A stretch of DNA of 64,000 nucleotides from Verrucomicrobiota bacterium (GTDB lineage: Bacteria > Verrucomicrobiota > Verrucomicrobiia > Opitutales > Opitutaceae), in NCBI GenBank assembly GCA_016721945.1, contig JADKHC010000001.1:186001-250000 (forward strand). The letters are read 5' to 3'. The position numbers were made by a program, and so were the translations under genes. The notes under the pieces were generated by a model that saw nothing but the letters and a program-made list of their open reading frames with translations, made no database searches and was not told the DNA's origin. Shown piece by piece: positions 1 to 8,473 of this stretch. Each line of letters starts with the position of its first letter. Position 1 is the stretch's first letter.

Positions 1-908
1 TGCGGCAGCGAAACATTTTTCACTTCGCAGCCCATCTTCTCGTAATAACTTATCGCCTTCTCGACGGCGGCAGCGACTTCGGGATCGAGACCCTGGCCGA
101 AATATTCCTTGGGAATACCGAGACGCCACGGACCTTTGCGCTTTTTTAGCTCATCGCGGTAGTTCGGAATCTCCGTCTTGAACGATGTCGAGTCGAGCGG
201 GTCGTGACCTGCAATGGCACCAAGCGTGATCGCCGCATCTTCGACTGAGCGGCTGAAAGGACCGATTTGATCCAGCGACGACGCGAATGCGATCAAGCCG
301 AACCGTGAGACAAGACCATAGGTCGGCTTGAAGCCAACGACGTTGCAGAGCGCCGCAGGTTGGCGGATCGAGCCACCGGTATCGGAACCGAGCGAAACAA
401 TCGCCTCGCCCGCCGCGACGGCCGCAGCACTTCCGCCCGAGCTGCCACCAGGGACGCGCTCGAGATCGTAGGGATTGCAGGTCGTGTGAAACGCCGAGTT
501 CTCCGTGGACGAACCCATCGCGAACTCGTCGAGGTTCAGCCGACCCCAGCAAATCGCTCCAGCTTTTTTCAACTTTTTCGTGACCGTCGAGTCGTAGGGC
601 GAAACAAAATTCGCGAGCATCTTCGACGACGCCGTGAGTGGTTGCCCGTCGACCGCAATGACGTCCTTGATGCCAACCGGAATACCATCGAGCGGTCCCC
701 TCGCCTGCCCGGCGGCACGGCGTTCGTCAGAGGCACGAGCCTGTGCGAGCGCGTCGGCCTCGTCGAAGGAGTTGAAGGCTTTGACCTTCGTATCCACGGC
801 CTTGGTACGCGCAATAACGGCCTGAGTGAGTTCAACCGAGGAAACAGTCTTTGCCTCCAGCAAGGAGGACAGTTCGGTGACGGGTTTGTAGAAAAGTTCG
901 GAGGACAT
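1..908 (-). CDS. gatA: Asp-tRNA(Asn)/Glu-tRNA(Gln) amidotransferase subunit A (partial, C-terminus beyond window)
   Basis: GatA is the amidase subunit of GatCAB, which converts mischarged Glu-tRNA(Gln) or Asp-tRNA(Asn) to the amide form using glutamine-derived ammonia. The reverse strand reads from ATG at 908 off the left edge, about 302 residues. It shows the catalytic lysine context GIPVGIKDV, the amidase signature GGSSGGSAAAVAAG and the nucleophile segment GSDTGGSIRQPA, so the Lys-Ser-Ser triad is present. It lies 8 bp downstream of gatC in the same direction, as the last visible member of a pheT-gatC-gatA run. The rest of the gene lies outside the window. The presence of GatCAB predicts indirect synthesis of Gln-tRNA and/or Asn-tRNA here. 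Confidence 0.96.
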   Translation of the reverse strand, partial: MSSELFYKPVTELSSLLEAKTVSSVELTQAVIARTKAVDTKVKAFNSFDEADALAQARASDERRAAGQARGPLDGIPVGIKDVIAVDGQPLTASSKMLANFVSPYDSTVTKKLKKAGAICWGRLNLDEFAMGSSTENSAFHTTCNPYDLERVPGGSSGGSAAAVAAGEAIVSLGSDTGGSIRQPAALCNVVGFKPTYGLVSRFGLIAFASSLDQIGPFSRSVEDAAITLGAIAGHDPLDSTSFKTEIPNYRDELKKRKGPWRLGIPKEYFGQGLDPEVAAAVEKAISYYEKMGCEVKNVSLP

Positions 909-916
909 GGCGCGGT

Positions 917-1207
917 TCACTCGACGACTTTGGGGACAACAATCATGTTATTGCGCTGAGCAGGTGCGTTTTTGAGCGCCGCCTCGACCGGCAGGCCGGG
1001 CTGTGCAACATCGTCTGCCCAGACATTATAAACCGGGAAAGCATGCGCGGTCGGCTCAACGCCGCTTACGTCAACTTTCTTTAACTGCTCGATGTAAGCG
1101 AGGACGTCGCCAAGCTGTGTGGCGAACTTCGCTTTTTCTTCAGGCGTCAGGGCAAGCCGCGCGAGATGGGCGACGTGGTCGATATTGAGATCGGTTGGGG
1201 CAGACAT
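917..1207 (-). CDS. gatC: Asp/Glu-tRNA amidotransferase subunit C
   Basis: GatC is the small structural subunit that wraps GatA and GatB and stabilises the amidotransferase. The 96-residue product has the usual family length, begins with the typical helix ending HVAHLARLALTPEE, and has the later DVSGVEPTAH segment. Its ATG (1207) is only 2 bp from the pheT stop, so it is probably translated from the same mRNA as pheT and followed immediately by gatA. No gatB is present, so the third subunit must be encoded elsewhere. Confidence 0.95.
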   Translation of the reverse strand: MSAPTDLNIDHVAHLARLALTPEEKAKFATQLGDVLAYIEQLKKVDVSGVEPTAHAFPVYNVWADDVAQPGLPVEAALKNAPAQRNNMIVVPKVVE

Positions 1208-1209
1208 GA

Positions 1210-3669
1210 TTATTTCCGGATCTGGTACGGGGTAGTTTTGGCGAGTTCGTCTTGAACCTTTTGGAATGCGACGTTGACCTCGTCGTCAGTAAGCGTGCGC
1301 TCGGACGAGCGAAATACGAGGGAGAAGCCGAGGCTTTTTTTACCTTCGGCCAAACCAGTGCCTTGGTACACATCGAAGACCTCGATGGTTTCCAATGAGA
1401 AGGCATTGCCGGTCGCGGCACGAGCGAGTTTCGCCAGCGTTTTCTGAACCTCGGAGGCGAGCACGGTCTGATCGACCACGAGCGCGATATCGCGCAACGC
1501 GGCAGGGAAAAGGCTGAACGGTTGGTAACGACGATGCGCGCCGCCCGCAGCGAGTTTCTCCGGCAGAATAGCGAACACGCCAGCATGGACCTTCCCTTCG
1601 AGACCGAGGGACTTAACCATCGCCAAATCGACAAGACCCAAGGCGGCAAACCAGCCATTCTGCATTTCACCAGCGACTGCGGCCTGACCTTCCTGCCAAC
1701 CTCGATGCGCTTGAGTGACGGGTTGAAGCTGCTGACGCGAGAGATCGACGCCCGCCGCGCTCGCGAGAAGGGTCGCAAGACTCTTCGCTGCATAAAAATC
1801 AGTGGCCTCGCGCTTGAGCCAGCTGCGATCGGCCGGATTCTCGGCAATGACAAACGCCACCGCGACGCACTCGAAATTCGCGCCGTCACGTTCGACGAAT
1901 ACACGACCGGTTTCGAAAAGACGCGAGACGGAGACACCACGCGATTGGTTGAGCTTGAGTGTTTCGAGCAACCCAGGAATCAGCGAGGAACGCAGATGTG
2001 ACTGGTCTTCGACAAACGGGTTGGCCAACGCGAGTTCAGCCACGGCCGTAGGCGACGCCCAAGCCTGCAGTTCCTTCTGCGGACGCAGCGTGTAATTCAC
2101 GCACTCGTGGAAACGCTGGCCCACGAGTTGATCGGTGACCTTGCGATTGAAGAGCACGATCGGATCGTCGTCGCCAACCAAACCAGGCGCTTGAACCACA
2201 CTGACGGGAATCCTTTCGGTTCCGTAAACGCGCAAAACTTCCTCGACGAGATCGATCGGGCGGTCGAGATCATCGCGCCAGCTCGGAATCGAAACGGTCA
2301 TCGCAGGCCCACGCTCAGGCGTTGGCTCTTCGCGGACGATGGAGAGTTCGAGCGATTCGAGCGCCGCACGGATATCGGCTTCGGGAATCTCAAAACCGAT
2401 CTTCTCGTTGATGAAACCCGGCGTGACCAGAATCTCGCGCTGCCACGGAACATCCGCACCAATGCGCAGTGTCTGGCCCGCAACTTTACCGCCAGCGATT
2501 TCCAAAATCAGATCGAGCGCGCGGTGAGTAGCTTCTTCAAGCGAATGCGGATCGACACCGCGCTCGTAACGATAGGACGAATCAGATGAAAGAACTAATT
2601 TACGCGAGGTCGTGCGAATGGACTGCCGCCTGAAATATGCACTTTCGAGCACAAGGTCGGTCGTGGAGTCATCCACGCCGGAGTTTTCGCCACCCATGAC
2701 ACCGGCCACGACAAGAGGCTTCGTCGCATCGGCAATGACCAGCATGTGGCTGTTGAGTACACGCTCTTTGCCGTCGAGCGTGACGATTTTTTCACCATCG
2801 ATGGCGTGACGCACGATGATTTCTTGGCCACCGATTTTTTTTGCATCAAACGCATGGGTCGGCTGGCCGTATTCGAGCAACACGAAGTTGCTAATATCGA
2901 CCACGTTGTTGATCGGACGCAGCCCCACAGCCTTGAGCCGTTCTTGCATCCAAGATGGACTCGGCCCGATTTTCACGCCAGTGATTACGGTCGCAGTGTA
3001 GAGCGGGCAGTCATGCTCGGCTTCGACACGGACTGACTTCAACAAATCCTCGCGCGGTGCGGGGTCAGCAGCGTTCGGAGTGAAGGTGACTTCGGGATAA
3101 TTCAGGTCCTGCTTGAACCAGGCCGAAAGTTCACGCGCGATGCCGAGGTGACTTAGGCAGTCGGGACGGTTCGGCGTAACTTCGATGTCGAACACCACGT
3201 CACCTGCGGGCAGCACGGCATTGATCGGCGTACCGAGCGCAGGGGAACCGCTAAGAACCAACAAACCAGCAGCTTCGTCGGAGATCGTGAGTTCCTTCGC
3301 GGAACACATCATACCATCGGAAAGCTGGCCACGAACCTTGGCCTGCTTGATGGTGAAATCGCCGGGCAGCACGGCACCGGGCAGCGCCACCGGCACGCGA
3401 TTGCCCGCGTCGCAATTAGGCGCGCCACACACGATCGTCTTGACGCCACCAGCCGAACCAACGTCAACCGTGCAAACAGAAAGTTTGTCGGCATTGGGAT
3501 GCTTGGCGCGGGTTAGGATTTCGCCCACGAAAACATTTTCCAGCTGCGGAGCGCCGGTGCGGATAACCTGCTCGACCTCGAAGCCGAGAAAAGTGATCGC
3601 ACGGCAAATCTCGTCGACGGAAGCGTCGAGCTGAACGTAGGACTTAAGCCATTTAAGGGAAATTTTCAC
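1210..3669 (-). CDS. pheT: Phenylalanyl-tRNA synthetase beta subunit
   Basis: PheT pairs with PheS to form the (alpha-beta)2 enzyme that charges tRNA-Phe. At 819 residues it has normal length. Order visible: an N-terminal tRNA-binding domain (VGEILTRAKHPNADKLSV, near residues 48-65), the B3/B4 editing region, a B5 domain, the catalytic-like core and a C-terminal anticodon-binding domain (SLFPAALRDIALVVD). The start is GTG at 3669 (MKISLKWLKSYV). No good Shine-Dalgarno is visible, because the 12 bp upstream abut the inverted-repeat arm of the GxxExxY cassette inserted between pheS and pheT. The insertion is co-oriented with the operon, so transcription from pheS can continue through it, but coupling of pheS and pheT translation has probably been lost. 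Confidence 0.97.
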   Translation of the reverse strand: MKISLKWLKSYVQLDASVDEICRAITFLGFEVEQVIRTGAPQLENVFVGEILTRAKHPNADKLSVCTVDVGSAGGVKTIVCGAPNCDAGNRVPVALPGAVLPGDFTIKQAKVRGQLSDGMMCSAKELTISDEAAGLLVLSGSPALGTPINAVLPAGDVVFDIEVTPNRPDCLSHLGIARELSAWFKQDLNYPEVTFTPNAADPAPREDLLKSVRVEAEHDCPLYTATVITGVKIGPSPSWMQERLKAVGLRPINNVVDISNFVLLEYGQPTHAFDAKKIGGQEIIVRHAIDGEKIVTLDGKERVLNSHMLVIADATKPLVVAGVMGGENSGVDDSTTDLVLESAYFRRQSIRTTSRKLVLSSDSSYRYERGVDPHSLEEATHRALDLILEIAGGKVAGQTLRIGADVPWQREILVTPGFINEKIGFEIPEADIRAALESLELSIVREEPTPERGPAMTVSIPSWRDDLDRPIDLVEEVLRVYGTERIPVSVVQAPGLVGDDDPIVLFNRKVTDQLVGQRFHECVNYTLRPQKELQAWASPTAVAELALANPFVEDQSHLRSSLIPGLLETLKLNQSRGVSVSRLFETGRVFVERDGANFECVAVAFVIAENPADRSWLKREATDFYAAKSLATLLASAAGVDLSRQQLQPVTQAHRGWQEGQAAVAGEMQNGWFAALGLVDLAMVKSLGLEGKVHAGVFAILPEKLAAGGAHRRYQPFSLFPAALRDIALVVDQTVLASEVQKTLAKLARAATGNAFSLETIEVFDVYQGTGLAEGKKSLGFSLVFRSSERTLTDDEVNVAFQKVQDELAKTTPYQIRK

Positions 3670-3681
3670 GGGAAAAAATTA

Positions 3682-4149
3682 ACAGAAGATAACGAAGGGA
3701 ACGAAGATACTAAGGTAGATTTGCGCCGGGGAGGATTAAACGGGAGATGCCATTTTTCAGAATGACTTCGTGGAAATTGATCAGAAGCCCAACAGGAATA
3801 TTGAGCAGCTTCATGTAGCTGAGAAGTTGAGCTTTGTGAATAGGCAGGATGCGCTCGACAGACTTGGCTTCGATCAAAAGGCAGTCATCGGCCAAAATAT
3901 CAAAGCGAAGCGGTTCATCGAAGGTGAGAGTTTTATAGGTAATCCGGACCAGTTTTTGACTGATGCTTGAAATACCTCTCAAAGATAATTCATGCACCAA
4001 GCACCGCTCGTAAATCGACTCAATTAAACCAGGTCCCTTGTCGCGATGCACCTCAATGCATGCACCAAGCACCTCATGACTCATAGCGTCAGCTTTTGCG
4101 TAGAGCGGATGCATACGGGGAGCGCTTCGTTTCCTTGGTTATCTTCTGT
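3682..4149 (-). mobile_element. HP1 cassette: GxxExxY gene between 25-nt inverted repeats
   Basis: Two 25-nt arms, 3682-3706 and 4125-4149, are reverse complements at 23 of 25 positions. Each begins or ends with the ACAGAAG/CTTCTGT core and contains tandem 9-nt units of the form GAAGATAAC, GAAGGGAAC, GAAGA. The 134-codon GxxExxY gene fills the interior almost exactly: its stop codon is 3 nt from one arm and its ATG 10 nt from the other. The same arm sequence occurs in gene-less form at 15.3, 27.3, 29.4 and 56.1 kb. The block lies in the pheS-pheT junction, 11 bp from the pheS stop and 12 bp from the pheT start. No target duplication or transposase was recognised; calling it a mobile or cassette element is inference from its dispersed relatives. 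Confidence 0.75.
3710..4114 (-). CDS. GxxExxY family protein, PD-(D/E)XK nuclease fold
   Basis: This is a 134-residue member of the GxxExxY family (TIGR04256, related to the PDDEXK_3 domain). The name motif is G29-L-I-E32-S-I-Y35 within GPGLIESIYE. The putative metal-binding core is D72 followed by E82-A-K84 in LLIEAKSVE, preceded by a beta-hairpin, and the motif QLLSYMKLL near residue 95 completes the usual pattern, so all nuclease-like residues are intact. Biochemical function is not established for the family. The gene sits inside an operon of essential tRNA-synthetase genes and is hugged by inverted-repeat arms that also occur alone elsewhere in the window. This suggests, as inference, that the protein processes or mobilises those repeats. 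Confidence 0.88.
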   Translation of the reverse strand: MHPLYAKADAMSHEVLGACIEVHRDKGPGLIESIYERCLVHELSLRGISSISQKLVRITYKTLTFDEPLRFDILADDCLLIEAKSVERILPIHKAQLLSYMKLLNIPVGLLINFHEVILKNGISRLILPGANLP

Positions 4150-4160
4150 AAAATCCGGCC

Positions 4161-5204
4161 TCAGGCGAACTGCTTCAGGAAGCGGACGTCGTTTTGGTAG
4201 AAATAGCGGATGTCATCGATGCCGTAGAGCAGCATCGCGAGGCGTTCGAGGCCCATGCCGAAAGCGTAACCACTCCAGACGGTCGAGTCGTAGCCGACAC
4301 CTTCAAACACCGTGGGGTCGACCATACCACAACCGCCAATTTCTATCCACTCCTTGTTCACCTTCGGGAGGTGTTTAGCCGAGAGATCGACTTCGAAACT
4401 CGGTTCAGTGTAGCCGAAATAATGCGGGCGGAAGCGTGTCTTCGTGTCCTTGCCGAGCAACGACGCGAAGATGTAATCGAGCAGCGCCTTCAGATCGCGA
4501 ACGGTGACATTCTTGTCGACGTAGAGACATTCCAACTGGTGGAAATTGGCCGAGTGCGTGGCATCGGATGTGTCGCGACGGTAAACCCGGCCGGGCGAGA
4601 CGATGCGGATCGGGGGCTTTCCCTTGAGCATTGTGCGGATCTGCACCGACGACGTGTGCGTGCGCAGGAGATATTTTTCGTGATGATTCTTTTTCGAGAC
4701 ATTGCCGAACTTGGCGGAATCGGGAAAATAAAATGTATCCTGCGCATCGCGCGCCGGATGATCGGCCGGTGTGTTGAGCGCATCGAAGCAGTAGTACTCG
4801 GTTTCGACCTCCGGGCCTTCAACCACGGTGAAACCAACCTTGCGCAAGATGCGGCACATCTCCTCGCGAACGAGCGTGAGTGGATGACTGGTGCCAGCCC
4901 CGGAGTCGGGCGATGGCAGAGTCGGGTCGATCGCTGGCCCGAGTTGTGCCTGAAGCTCAGCCGTCTCGATCTGACGGAGCGCGGCGTCGAGAAGCGTTTG
5001 GAGCTGGCCCTTGGTTTCGTTGATCAGCTTGCCGATAACGGGCTTTTGCTCTTTTGGAACTGAGCCCATCTGCTTCATGAGCGCGGTGAGTTCGCCGTTG
5101 GGGCCGACGTAGCGGGCCTTGGCCGCCTCGAACTCGGGACGCTGCTTGAGCGTGGCGAGTTCAGCCTGGGCTTTGGCGAGAAGAGCAGTGAGTTGGTCTT
5201 GCAT
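4161..5204 (-). CDS. pheS: Phenylalanyl-tRNA synthetase alpha subunit
   Basis: PheS is the catalytic subunit of the class II Phe-tRNA synthetase. Its 347 residues begin with an N-terminal coiled-coil arm (residues 1-85) that contacts tRNA, followed by the class II core. Visible motifs include GPEVETEYYCFDALN, DHPARDAQDTFY, and motif 3 GMGLERLAMLLYG near the C-terminus. It follows rplT on the same strand after a 240-bp gap with several hairpins and a likely terminator. It is followed by the GxxExxY cassette and then pheT, an unusual interruption of a normally tight pheS-pheT pair. Confidence 0.97.
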   Translation of the reverse strand: MQDQLTALLAKAQAELATLKQRPEFEAAKARYVGPNGELTALMKQMGSVPKEQKPVIGKLINETKGQLQTLLDAALRQIETAELQAQLGPAIDPTLPSPDSGAGTSHPLTLVREEMCRILRKVGFTVVEGPEVETEYYCFDALNTPADHPARDAQDTFYFPDSAKFGNVSKKNHHEKYLLRTHTSSVQIRTMLKGKPPIRIVSPGRVYRRDTSDATHSANFHQLECLYVDKNVTVRDLKALLDYIFASLLGKDTKTRFRPHYFGYTEPSFEVDLSAKHLPKVNKEWIEIGGCGMVDPTVFEGVGYDSTVWSGYAFGMGLERLAMLLYGIDDIRYFYQNDVRFLKQFA

Positions 5205-5345
5205 GGGAATGGGACTAAGCAGATGTGACTGAGATCGTTCCTCTTTGTCTTAACCTTTGATCATTCTCTGCTTTGTCGGAATAAAGAGAACGAGAAAGAG
5301 GAAGATAAAGAAGAACGAAAAGCTGCACGTAACGAAAATAAAAAA

Positions 5346-5374
5346 AGGACGGCACCTCGGTTGAGGCCCGTCCT
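5346..5374 (-). terminator. Rho-independent terminator or attenuator after rplT
   Basis: On the minus strand, AGGACGG and CCGTCCT form an outer stem, an inner CCTC/GAGG stem continues it, and a run of seven T follows (5340-5346). It ends the rpmI-rplT transcript, but pheS starts 135 bp further on in the same direction, so it could also act as an attenuator for pheS. Confidence 0.75.
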
Positions 5375-5383
5375 AGAGAAGGC

Positions 5384-5433
5384 GGCGTGCTGCGAGCAAC
5401 ACGCCAAACCTTGGGGCGAGCCAGAGGGCTCGC
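5384..5433 (-). other. Two hairpins in the rplT-pheS intergenic region
   Basis: Two stems lie between the rplT stop and the terminator: GGCGTG..CACGCC with inner TGC/GCA pairing (5384-5405), and a perfect 7-bp GCGAGCC/GGCTCGC stem with a 4-nt loop (5416-5433). Neither has a T-tract. They may be alternative structures of a pheS leader or mRNA-stabilising structures for rplT. Confidence 0.5.
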
Positions 5434-5444
5434 GTTTATAAGAG

Positions 5445-5822
5445 TTAGGCCTTCGCGCTGGCCTTGGTCTTCAACGCGTCCTGGGCTTTTACGACCAGAG
5501 CATTAAAGGCAACTTCGTCGCGAATCGCGAGGTCGGAAAGGACCTTGCGATCAAGACTGATGTTGGCGGCTTTGAGACCTTCCATGAAGCGGCTGTAGCT
5601 GATGCCGGCATTGCGGCAAGCGGCGTTCAAGCGGATGATCCAGAGCGAACGGAAGTCGCCCTTTTTCTTGCGGCGAGCCGCATAGGCGTACTGCCAGGCG
5701 TGTTGGACAGCTTCTTTCGCGTAGCGATAGAGCTTGGATTTATTTCCGAAGTAGCCCTTGGCGTACTTCAGTACTTTTTTGCGACGCTTGCGCGAGGCGG
5801 GGGAGTTTGTTGCACGAGGCAT
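5445..5822 (-). CDS. rplT: 50S ribosomal protein L20
   Basis: L20 binds 23S rRNA early in large-subunit assembly and in several bacteria represses its own operon. The 125-residue product is slightly longer than usual. It has the standard basic N-terminus ending in RKKVLKYAKGYFGNKSKLYR and the conserved SRFMEGLKAANISLDRKVLSDLA segment in its second half. It lies 79 bp downstream of rpmI on the same strand. The usual third partner infC is not next to rpmI: the neighbouring gene is rplI, in the opposite direction. A terminator follows at 5346-5374. Confidence 0.98.
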   Translation of the reverse strand: MPRATNSPASRKRRKKVLKYAKGYFGNKSKLYRYAKEAVQHAWQYAYAARRKKKGDFRSLWIIRLNAACRNAGISYSRFMEGLKAANISLDRKVLSDLAIRDEVAFNALVVKAQDALKTKASAKA

Positions 5823-5901
5823 GTTGGTATATGTTTTTTTGAGGCCGCCGGGTCGTCTCGTTAAGATTCACCCGGCTGGCGCAGTTATGGTTTTGCTTCG
5901 C

Positions 5902-6096
5902 TTAGAGGCCGAACGGGAGGCAGCGTTTAAGCGCCTCGGCATGGCCTTTAGCCACGAGCTTGTCTTTGGAAGCACGGCGTTTCTGCTTGGTGCTTTTAGC
6001 GGACAGCAAGTGACGGAAGCCAGGCGTGCGGCGAATCAGCTTGCCTGTACCGGACAATTTGAAGCGCTTGGCGACAGACTTTTTGGTCTTTTGCAT
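5902..6096 (-). CDS. rpmI: 50S ribosomal protein L35
   Basis: L35 is a small basic large-subunit protein. The 64-residue product starts at ATG 6096 (MQKTKKSVAKRFKLSGTGK), matching the family start. A longer reading to 6186 adds residues with no family likeness and was not used. It contains the typical KLIRRTPGFRHLL segment. It is the first gene of an rpmI-rplT unit, transcribed away from rplI; the 230 bp between the two ATG codons must hold both promoters. Confidence 0.96.
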   Translation of the reverse strand: MQKTKKSVAKRFKLSGTGKLIRRTPGFRHLLSAKSTKQKRRASKDKLVAKGHAEALKRCLPFGL

Positions 6097-6326
6097 GTGA
6101 AGAGCGGAAGAAAACAGTGCACCCGAGCGTCCTTGGCAAGGGGAATTTTCCATTGCGCTGCAATCAATGCGAAATCGCGCGATCAACGCACGATGAAATT
6201 ACGGCGTTGACAGGCCATGCTGAGCCTGAGATTCGATCCGGCTCCGCAAAAACATTTCTATCGTACAAAACCGCACGCGCACCCCGAATCGGTCAGCCCG
6301 TAATCACTTTTAATATACCAACCATC

Positions 6327-6872
6327 ATGGCAAACAGCGAAGTACTGCTCCTCAAGCCCGTCGAAGGTCTTGGCGCCGAAGGCGACCAAGTCAAAGTCCG
6401 CGCCGGCTACGCCCGCAATTTCCTCCTCCCGCGCCAGATCGCGGCTCCCGTTACGACGGCGAATCGCAAGCAGGTCGAGGCTCTCAAGAAGCGCCGCGCC
6501 GAGCGCGAAATCAAAGAGCTCTCCGGCGCTCAGGAACTCGCGAAGCAGATCGAGAAGGTCAGCATCGCGTTCGCCGTGAAGACCGGCGAAGGTGGCAAGA
6601 TGTTCGGTGCGATCACCGCCAACGATCTCCACGAGAAGCTCGTGCAGGGTGGTGTCGTTATCGATAAGAAGCGCATCCATCTCCACACGCCGGTCAAGAC
6701 CCTCGGCAAGCACGAGACCTCGATCAAGCTCCACGCCGATGTTTCGGTCACGGTCAGCTTCGACGTCGTTTCGGAAAACCCGATCGAAGTCGCTCCGGTC
6801 GTCGAGGCCCCGAAGAACGATTATTATCCTGAGAAGAAGTCGATTCGCCGCCCGAAGTCCGACAAGGCATAA
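6327..6872 (+). CDS. rplI: 50S ribosomal protein L9
   Basis: L9 is a two-domain protein on the large subunit near the L1 stalk. The chosen ATG at 6327 gives 181 residues starting MANSEVLLLKPVEGLG. The N-terminal domain carries the signature VKVRAGYARNFLLPR, then a long connecting helix (residues ~45-80), and a C-terminal domain ending near IEVAPVVEAPK with a short basic tail. An in-frame upstream extension to 6117 has no resemblance to L9. It is transcribed singly: the usual rpsF/rpsR neighbours are elsewhere (rpsF is at 30.3 kb), and a strong terminator follows at 6910. Confidence 0.97.
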   Translation: MANSEVLLLKPVEGLGAEGDQVKVRAGYARNFLLPRQIAAPVTTANRKQVEALKKRRAEREIKELSGAQELAKQIEKVSIAFAVKTGEGGKMFGAITANDLHEKLVQGGVVIDKKRIHLHTPVKTLGKHETSIKLHADVSVTVSFDVVSENPIEVAPVVEAPKNDYYPEKKSIRRPKSDKA

Positions 6873-6909
6873 TCCGAATAAGCCGGTTTCACGCCTTACG
6901 TTGTTTTTC

Positions 6910-6940
6910 AAAAGCCGCGCCCTGTCAGGTGCGGCTTTTT
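6910..6940 (+). terminator. Rho-independent terminator after rplI
   Basis: AAAAGCCGC (6910-6918) pairs with GCGGCTTTT (6931-6939) across a 12-nt loop and is followed by T residues. It ends rplI before dnaB. Confidence 0.85.
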
Positions 6941-7060
6941 TATTTCTTGTATCGAAAATCCCGAACCACTCGCCAGAACTGTGAACAGTTTGGGGACAAA
7001 AAATAATAAGGCGTTCTTGCACACGACTCATTGCCCCGCTCTGCTCAGACTTTTGCCGTA

Positions 7061-8473
7061 ATGCCCGACGAAGTGTCCAAATTCCCCCGCCGTTCACGCG
7101 ATAACGGTTCCAGCGACGTCGCCAACTCCCCGCTCCTCGTCGGCCGCACTGCACCGCACAGCATCGAAGCCGAGGAATACCTGCTCGCCTGCTGTTTGCT
7201 CGATGGTAACGACACTGTCGCGCGCTGTCTCGAAGGCAAAATCAGCCCGGCAGCTTTCTACGGTCCAGCCAACCGTCTCGTTTACGAGAAGCTGGTCGAA
7301 CTTTATAACAAAGGTTCCGCGATCGATCTCGCGGTGCTCGCCGAGGAATTAAAAACCTCCAAGCAGCTCGATGAAATCGGCGGCTACGCCTTTCTCACGC
7401 AGATCAGCGGACGCATTCCCACGACCGCGCAGGCCGGTTACTTCATCGAAAAACTTCACGAGCTCTACCTACTGCGCGAACTCATCAAAGTCGCGACGGG
7501 CGCGGTGGAAAATTGTTACAGCTATCAGGGCGGGCTCCAGGAATTCATCGACAAGGTCGAACAGGATATTTTCCAGGTTACGCAGGACCGCATCTCAGAC
7601 GCCGCGAAGCAGATGAAAGGCCCCACGATGGAGGCCATGAACGTCATCAACAAAATGATGATGAAGAAAGGCGAGCTCACGGGAGTCGCCTCCGGTTTCA
7701 AGGATCTCGATGCCCTCACCTACGGCTTTCAGAAAGCCGAAATGATCGTGCTCGCCGCCCGTCCCTCGATGGGCAAAACCTCGCTCGCACTCAACATGGC
7801 CGAAGCCGCCGCCATGCCGAAACGAGGCACAGGGGTAAACACGCTCGTCTTCAGTCTGGAAATGAGCTCGTCCCAGCTCGCCATGCGTATGCTCTGCGCC
7901 CGCGCAAAAGTGAACATGAAGCTCCTGCGCGACGGCCTGCTCTCGAAAAACGGCGACGAGCAACAGCGTCTCCTTCATGCCGCCGACGAGTTTTCAAAAT
8001 CCGGCATCTACATCGACGATTCCAGCCATCTCACGATCATGGAACTGCGCGCCAAAGCCCGGCGCCTCCACGCACGTCACCCGATCGGCTTCATCATCGT
8101 CGACTACCTCCAATTGCTCAGTCCGACCGACCCGAAAGTGCCGCGCGAACAGCAGGTCGCTGAAATGTCTCGCGGATTGAAGTCACTTGCGAAGGAACTC
8201 GAAGTCCCCGTTCTTGTATTAAGTCAGTTGAACCGCGCCGCAGAAAAAGAAAACCGCACACCCAAACTCTCCGACCTCCGCGAATCAGGATCCATTGAAC
8301 AAGATGCTGACGTTGTTTTAATGCTAGCACGCCCCAAAGACGCCGACGAAAAATTCCAAGTCGCCGCCGACTCTGCGGAGTTAATAGTTGCCAAGCAGCG
8401 AAACGGCCCGGTAGGAGAACTAAAGCTCACCTTCCTTCGAGACATCACACGCTTTGAAAACTTTACTCAGTAA
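7061..8473 (+). CDS. dnaB: Replicative DNA helicase DnaB
   Basis: DnaB is the hexameric helicase that unwinds DNA ahead of the replisome. With ATG 7061 the protein has 470 residues; an in-frame TTG at 7031 would add ten. The N-terminal DnaB domain (residues ~35-140) begins PHSIEAEEYLLACCLL. The RecA-like core shows Walker A ARPSMGKTSLAL, SLEMSSSQLAMRM, Walker B IIVDYLQLL and the late motif LRESGSIEQDADVV. The ending TRFENFTQ is family-typical. No intein or insertion is present. The last 20 nt overlap the predicted start of bamA, so the two may be translationally linked, an unusual pairing of a replication gene with outer-membrane assembly genes. Confidence 0.97.
   Translation: MPDEVSKFPRRSRDNGSSDVANSPLLVGRTAPHSIEAEEYLLACCLLDGNDTVARCLEGKISPAAFYGPANRLVYEKLVELYNKGSAIDLAVLAEELKTSKQLDEIGGYAFLTQISGRIPTTAQAGYFIEKLHELYLLRELIKVATGAVENCYSYQGGLQEFIDKVEQDIFQVTQDRISDAAKQMKGPTMEAMNVINKMMMKKGELTGVASGFKDLDALTYGFQKAEMIVLAARPSMGKTSLALNMAEAAAMPKRGTGVNTLVFSLEMSSSQLAMRMLCARAKVNMKLLRDGLLSKNGDEQQRLLHAADEFSKSGIYIDDSSHLTIMELRAKARRLHARHPIGFIIVDYLQLLSPTDPKVPREQQVAEMSRGLKSLAKELEVPVLVLSQLNRAAEKENRTPKLSDLRESGSIEQDADVVLMLARPKDADEKFQVAADSAELIVAKQRNGPVGELKLTFLRDITRFENFTQ

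Noticed and set aside
5902..6326. infC or an L20-type autoregulatory leader upstream of rpmI
   Set aside because: No infC is present and no clear pseudoknot-type leader could be traced by eye in the 230 bp shared with rplI.
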